The position numbers and the translations under genes are program-made. A stretch of 50,740 nucleotides of DNA, taken from assembly GCA_938028705.1 (NCBI GenBank), contig CALIZI010000333.1:1-50740 (forward strand), read 5' to 3'. Positions 47,342-50,740 of this stretch are shown here, in pieces. This DNA is from an uncultured Saprospiraceae bacterium. GTDB taxonomy: Bacteria > Bacteroidota > Bacteroidia > Chitinophagales > Saprospiraceae. Under the pieces are notes generated by a model. It saw only the letters and a list, made by a program, of their open reading frames with translations. It was not told where the DNA came from and ran no database searches. Each line of letters starts with the position of its first letter. The stretch's first letter is position 1.

Positions 47342-48663
47342 GTTATCAATCCTTTATCTTTAAGTACCTGTTTTACAAGCGGATGTACATCGCACCAGCC
47401 ATCGTCGTTGTAGCCGAGTATAGAGAGGTTTTGGCGCAAATCAAGGGCAGCTATGGTATTGTCGGGTTGTTTGGTTTCGCTATTAACGAGTGCTGTAAGC
47501 GTGTCGTAATATTCTTTGGCATAAACGGTTTGGTCGCCGTCTATCTTATCGGCTATGGCATTGCTGTAATCGCGTTTGAGACGATTATAAGCGTGGCGGT
47601 AGTCGTCTTGCTTAATTTTTTCACGTTCATAAATACGAGCATCCAAAGCGGCGGATTTGATAAGTCGGAACAAATCACGCAGACAGCCGCCGGAGTTTTC
47701 AATCATATCTTCGAGCATATTTTCATCTTCAAATAAAGTATCGTCCATACGCTTACGTACAATGGTACGCATGATTTCTCTGCCACGCTCAAAAGAGCTA
47801 CCGTCTTTGTCGTTGACCTTTATCATGGGTAAGATGAAAGGCTGAAAATAGCTACTAATCATATTGTATTTCGGGTTATATACCAAGCCAATCGGAAAAG
47901 TGAAAATACAATTGGTTTGGAGTTCGGTCAGTTGGTTGGAATAATTGGTAAATAATTTGGTGGATACATCAAGCGGTACTTTATCCAAATCTTCAATAAT
48001 CACCAATATATCTTCTTTACCAATTTTTTGAAGGTCGCGTTTTGCTTCGCCAATGAGGTCATTGCAATATCCTGTCAGTTTGGAGATTTTAGGCTCCTCG
48101 TTTCGCGTCAGGATTTGCTTCATGGACTGATTGTTTTTTGCAGATACTCTGAATGTGGCGAAAAACTTCTGCAAATAAGGAATGCCGAAGCCCATATCCA
48201 AGCCCGCTTCGGCATCAGTACCAATATATTTTTCCTTAATCCTGACAATTTCTTCGGTTTGCAACCATGTTTGAATACTTTTTAAATAATTATCATGTAT
48301 AGAGAGTTCATGTTCAATGGCAACCGTAAAGAGTTTTTCCATTATCGTGACAAATAACTCAATATAATTCAGATTAAAAGGGTCTAATTCCTCTATCACC
48401 GAAAAATCAATAATCAGAAATTTATCCTGAATACGCTTTTTCAGTACATTCAACTCTGTACTTTTCCCACAACCTCTATACCCCGCAAAAATGAAATGTG
48501 TATTGACATGTGTATTATCCAATAACACGAGTTCTATGGCTTTTGTCGTATTATCACCACGCCCTTCAGTAGCCGATACGTAGTATTTATCCAAGTCCTC
48601 TACCGGAATCGGCTCAGGACTGAACTGCCCGTAAACACCCTTTAAATCTGTTGCTTTTTCCAT
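47338..48663 (-). CDS. AAA/STAND-like P-loop ATPase
   Basis: A 441-residue ATPase. Walker A is FIFAGYRGCGKSTELNVLKK (about residues 58-77) and Walker B ILVIIEDLDKVPL (about 218-230). A sensor-like FTFPIGLVY follows, and a helical winged-type C-terminus (LRQNLSILGYNDDGWCDVHP, LVKQVLKDKG) that fits ORC/Cdc6- or STAND-type ATPases. There is no membrane segment. It is the first gene of a two-gene unit with the TPR protein (4-base overlap) and diverges from a zinc-ribbon gene pair. A TACATTTG box (48693-48686, minus strand) lies 23-30 bases before the ATG. Confidence 0.75.
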   Translation of the reverse strand: MEKATDLKGVYGQFSPEPIPVEDLDKYYVSATEGRGDNTTKAIELVLLDNTHVNTHFIFAGYRGCGKSTELNVLKKRIQDKFLIIDFSVIEELDPFNLNYIELFVTIMEKLFTVAIEHELSIHDNYLKSIQTWLQTEEIVRIKEKYIGTDAEAGLDMGFGIPYLQKFFATFRVSAKNNQSMKQILTRNEEPKISKLTGYCNDLIGEAKRDLQKIGKEDILVIIEDLDKVPLDVSTKLFTNYSNQLTELQTNCIFTFPIGLVYNPKYNMISSYFQPFILPMIKVNDKDGSSFERGREIMRTIVRKRMDDTLFEDENMLEDMIENSGGCLRDLFRLIKSAALDARIYEREKIKQDDYRHAYNRLKRDYSNAIADKIDGDQTVYAKEYYDTLTALVNSETKQPDNTIAALDLRQNLSILGYNDDGWCDVHPLVKQVLKDKGLIT

Positions 48664-48685
48664 GAATTTGAATCTGAAATTTTAA

Positions 48686-48693
48686 CAAATGTA
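48686..48693 (-). promoter_or_regulatory. -7 box of the ATPase-TPR unit
   Basis: TACATTTG on the minus strand (TAnnTTTG), 23 bases before the ATG. No good TTG -33 partner is seen at 19-23 nt. Confidence 0.4.
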
Positions 48694-48812
48694 CGGATTT
48701 TTGAGTGAAAAAGACAGAGGAAGCACATTGATAAAACTGAAACACAGCGTGTATTTCGTATTCATTTATCACAATATTACCGTTAAATCAAACATTTAAT
48801 CCTCGTTTTTGC

Positions 48813-48820
48813 TATATTTG
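48813..48820 (+). promoter_or_regulatory. -7 box of the zinc-ribbon gene pair
   Basis: TATATTTG matches TAnnTTTG. Because it lies inside the longest open frame (TTG at 48809), it argues for the GTG at 48854 as true start, with a leader of about 27 nt. The -33 box is weak. Confidence 0.45.
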
Positions 48821-48853
48821 TATAGATATTCACTTAAAATCAAACCAAATCCA

Positions 48854-49723
48854 GTGCCTGAAAACGGAAAGAAAATCTGTGAAAATGAACAATGCGGTTA
48901 TGCTTATTTTGCCCAAGAATTAGCCTGTCCTGCATGTCAATGGAAAAACAATCCGAATGTCGCATTGGCTGATTTGAAAAAACCTAAAGCGGCATTGGAA
49001 AAACGTTATCAGGATGCCTTGCAACGTGCCGCACAAAATGGTAATCTTGAACAAGTAAAAGCATTTGAAACATTGGTAAAATCATCTGCAAAGGCAGTCG
49101 TCAATTTGGATATTGGTGTGTTGGACGGTATTATCAATGGCAGTATGCGCTACATCAATACCTACCAATTACGCAAAATCAGGACGATTACCAAACATCC
49201 GCTTGCCGACAGCAGACGGTTTATGGTGGACGGTTACTTTTTTTATGATTTTGGGCAATCTATGGCTTTTGCGGCTTTATCATTGAATGAAAAAGGTATC
49301 AGACCTTACGGCAATTGCACGATTACACTGAAAGAGGGAACAATTGCTTATCGGGCTTCGCTATTGGAAGAGGACTCGTTTCAATTTTTTGAAAAACTGG
49401 AACGTCAGAGCAAAAAAATAGACCGCAAAACCCTCAATGGCTACATTGCCACTTGGGAAGATAAGCACAAATTGGCTGTTGCCAAACTCGCTGACCGTAT
49501 CCAACCGAATGATACAAATAATGATTTCGCCAAATTATTGTTGAATGACGAAGGCGGGATGTCCGATGCCAAATTCATAGAAATTCATGTATTCGGCTTT
49601 TTCAACGAAGCGGCAATTGAGTCTTTTTCGTATTTTGATGAAGCAAAATTAGCACGCAACCCAAGAACGAGAGAAAAACAACTTTATCGTATCGCAAAAC
49701 TGAAAGCTCAATTTCAAAAATGA
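48854..49723 (+). CDS. Zinc-ribbon protein of unknown function
   Basis: A 289-residue protein from GTG 48854 (VPENGKKICENE); an upstream TTG at 48809 is possible but precedes the promoter box. The N-terminus is a zinc ribbon CENEQCGYAYFAQELACPAC (C-x4-C ... C-x2-C). A helical stretch (AALEKRYQDALQRAAQNGNL) follows, then an unrecognised alpha/beta domain (MRYINTYQLRKIRTITKHPL, RRFMVDGYFFYDFGQSMAFA, FIEIHVFGFFNEAAIESFSY). No enzyme motif is seen. Its last codon overlaps the next gene (ATGA). Confidence 0.65.
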   Translation: MPENGKKICENEQCGYAYFAQELACPACQWKNNPNVALADLKKPKAALEKRYQDALQRAAQNGNLEQVKAFETLVKSSAKAVVNLDIGVLDGIINGSMRYINTYQLRKIRTITKHPLADSRRFMVDGYFFYDFGQSMAFAALSLNEKGIRPYGNCTITLKEGTIAYRASLLEEDSFQFFEKLERQSKKIDRKTLNGYIATWEDKHKLAVAKLADRIQPNDTNNDFAKLLLNDEGGMSDAKFIEIHVFGFFNEAAIESFSYFDEAKLARNPRTREKQLYRIAKLKAQFQK

Positions 49724-50733
49724 TACAAAACGTACACATATCAGGCGCATTAGACTGCGCTATTTTTCTGAAAGACGGGAACTATTTTTTAAAAAAATTA
49801 GACCAACCCACTACTCCTGCACGTCAATTTGACATCAATTCTTTACTGCAATTTGGCGGCGATATTGTCGTTTTGGAAGAAATACAAGAAAATGAACTTA
49901 ACCAACATATTCAAACCCAAAGCAACCTTCAAGGCGCACTTCGACTTGCCATAGACGGCATCGCACCACACACTCCGGTTAATGATAAATTCAGACAGCA
50001 AAGTATCAAACTCCTTGAAAAATACCTTGCGGATACGCTTGTATATGAGTTTGTGCATACGCGCATGATGAGCAAACCTGCAACAGAGAATACCGATATT
50101 GAGAAAGCTATACAAATTGCAAAAAAAAATAATTACTCCAAAGCCTTACAATTTTACACCGATATTCAAGTTGCACAGCCTACACTTCAAGCTTTTTGGA
50201 ACTTGTGGCAGGAGGTGACTTATGATATGAGCGAACAGGAATTGATTGAGATGGAGGATGAGTTGGTGGAGGCGGGTATTTTTGCAAGGGTCATCAAATC
50301 TTTACAAATAGCTCAATTCAAAGAAGATACAAATAAAATCCTTCTTGAAGTACCTGCCAAACATATACATACTTTTGGAAGAATTGCTGACAAACTAACT
50401 GTTGTTCAAAATAATACCGAAAAAATATTTGAATTAATACTCAAAGGCATAGACGACATAGGTCTTATTCAGAAAATTACTCACCTTATCAATACTCTCA
50501 AACTCAATATGAGCTACTTTAGTATGGATGGTGGAAACGGATACTTTAAAGGTAGAATTGGTGTCATTGCTACCAACTCTAAAATAGAAAATTTAGTAGA
50601 AATTCAGGCTACCCGTCTAACGCCGGACAGAGCTGATATTCAAGGACTTATGTTTTCTTTTGCGTGGTTCTTTGAACCCTGTCACATTTTGGCAAAGGAA
50701 TTCAAAGAGGTCGGGAAATTCCTTGTCAAATAA
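49720..50733 (+). CDS. Unknown protein paired with the zinc-ribbon protein
   Basis: A 337-residue protein that starts inside the stop of the zinc-ribbon gene (ATGA overlap), so the two are translationally coupled. The N-terminus (VHISGALDCAIFLKDGNYFL, IVVLEEIQENELNQHIQTQS) looks beta-rich. The middle is helical (FRQQSIKLLEKYLADTLVYE, TDIEKAIQIAKKNNYSKALQ, with one TPR-like turn). The end (YFSMDGGNGYFKGRIGVIAT ... GLMFSFAWFFEP) is a further domain. No family is recognised. It is complete; 7 bases remain before the window edge. Confidence 0.6.
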   Translation: MIQNVHISGALDCAIFLKDGNYFLKKLDQPTTPARQFDINSLLQFGGDIVVLEEIQENELNQHIQTQSNLQGALRLAIDGIAPHTPVNDKFRQQSIKLLEKYLADTLVYEFVHTRMMSKPATENTDIEKAIQIAKKNNYSKALQFYTDIQVAQPTLQAFWNLWQEVTYDMSEQELIEMEDELVEAGIFARVIKSLQIAQFKEDTNKILLEVPAKHIHTFGRIADKLTVVQNNTEKIFELILKGIDDIGLIQKITHLINTLKLNMSYFSMDGGNGYFKGRIGVIATNSKIENLVEIQATRLTPDRADIQGLMFSFAWFFEPCHILAKEFKEVGKFLVK

Positions 50734-50740
50734 TCGTTGT

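Overview
The window is a chromosomal segment of a Bacteroidota bacterium, most like the Saprospiria/Cytophagia side of the phylum (inference). The signs are: surface proteins ending in type IX secretion (T9SS) C-terminal sorting domains (YPNP motif), GldM homologues, AtpZ/bactofilin/M23 genes, an Mrp without the CxxC motif, AT-rich spacers, few Shine-Dalgarno sites, frequent TTG/GTG starts, and promoters that fit the Bacteroidota pattern TTG-N19-21-TAnnTTTG. No rRNA, tRNA, transposase or CRISPR array was seen.

Layout. 1-13.3 kb: a block of secreted or surface proteins, mostly on the minus strand. It holds a giant Ig-like repeat protein cut by the window edge, an orphan T9SS sorting domain, a sterol-desaturase-like membrane enzyme, a small lipoprotein, two T9SS cargo proteins (one an FG-GAP/VCBS propeller) and two Cys-rich secreted proteins. 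13.7-19.6 kb: a glycan-type cluster with a TMTC-like GT-C membrane protein carrying TPRs, a DegT-type aminotransferase, a NeuD/PglD-type acyltransferase, a GtrB/DPM-like GT2 and two paralogous Asp/Asn beta-hydroxylase-fold dioxygenases. 19.7-22.5 kb: a biotin carrier protein, a small membrane protein, AtpZ, a bactofilin and an M23 peptidase. 22.9-29.3 kb: two tandem GldM-like lipoproteins, an orphan MNT nucleotidyltransferase, mrp, a small antitoxin-like gene with duplicated Uma2 genes, an NFU-type nifU and pyrF.

29.4-36.8 kb is a Wadjet (JetABCD/MksBEFG-type) anti-plasmid SMC system. Its nuclease gene jetD is separated from jetABC by a DUF3800 gene on the opposite strand. The DUF3800 gene is bracketed by two roughly 157-160 bp direct repeats. 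Each repeat reads on the jet strand as a complete small transcription unit: promoter, about 84 nt of RNA with a possible H-type pseudoknot, and an intrinsic terminator. The upstream copy sits directly in the leader of jetD.

37-50.7 kb: a zinc-metalloprotease/LamG lipoprotein, an AlkD-like protein, an RRM RNA-binding protein, a serine hydrolase, and then a 1.6 kb stretch that looks empty but encodes three paralogous 23-residue basic peptides behind a good promoter and before a strong terminator. After these come a broken antitoxin-like gene, a secreted GH65 enzyme, and a divergent four-gene locus (AAA ATPase + TPR protein on one side, zinc-ribbon protein + partner on the other) that looks like an uncharacterised conflict or regulatory system.

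Intergenic DNA is unusual throughout. Many spacers are made of short repeated words arranged as imperfect palindromes. One word cluster recurs as the immediate leader of nifU, pyrF and jetC. A GC-rich palindrome family carries the stop codons of two convergent genes. The best candidates for new biology are the micropeptide cluster and the duplicated jetD-leader RNA with its DUF3800 insert.
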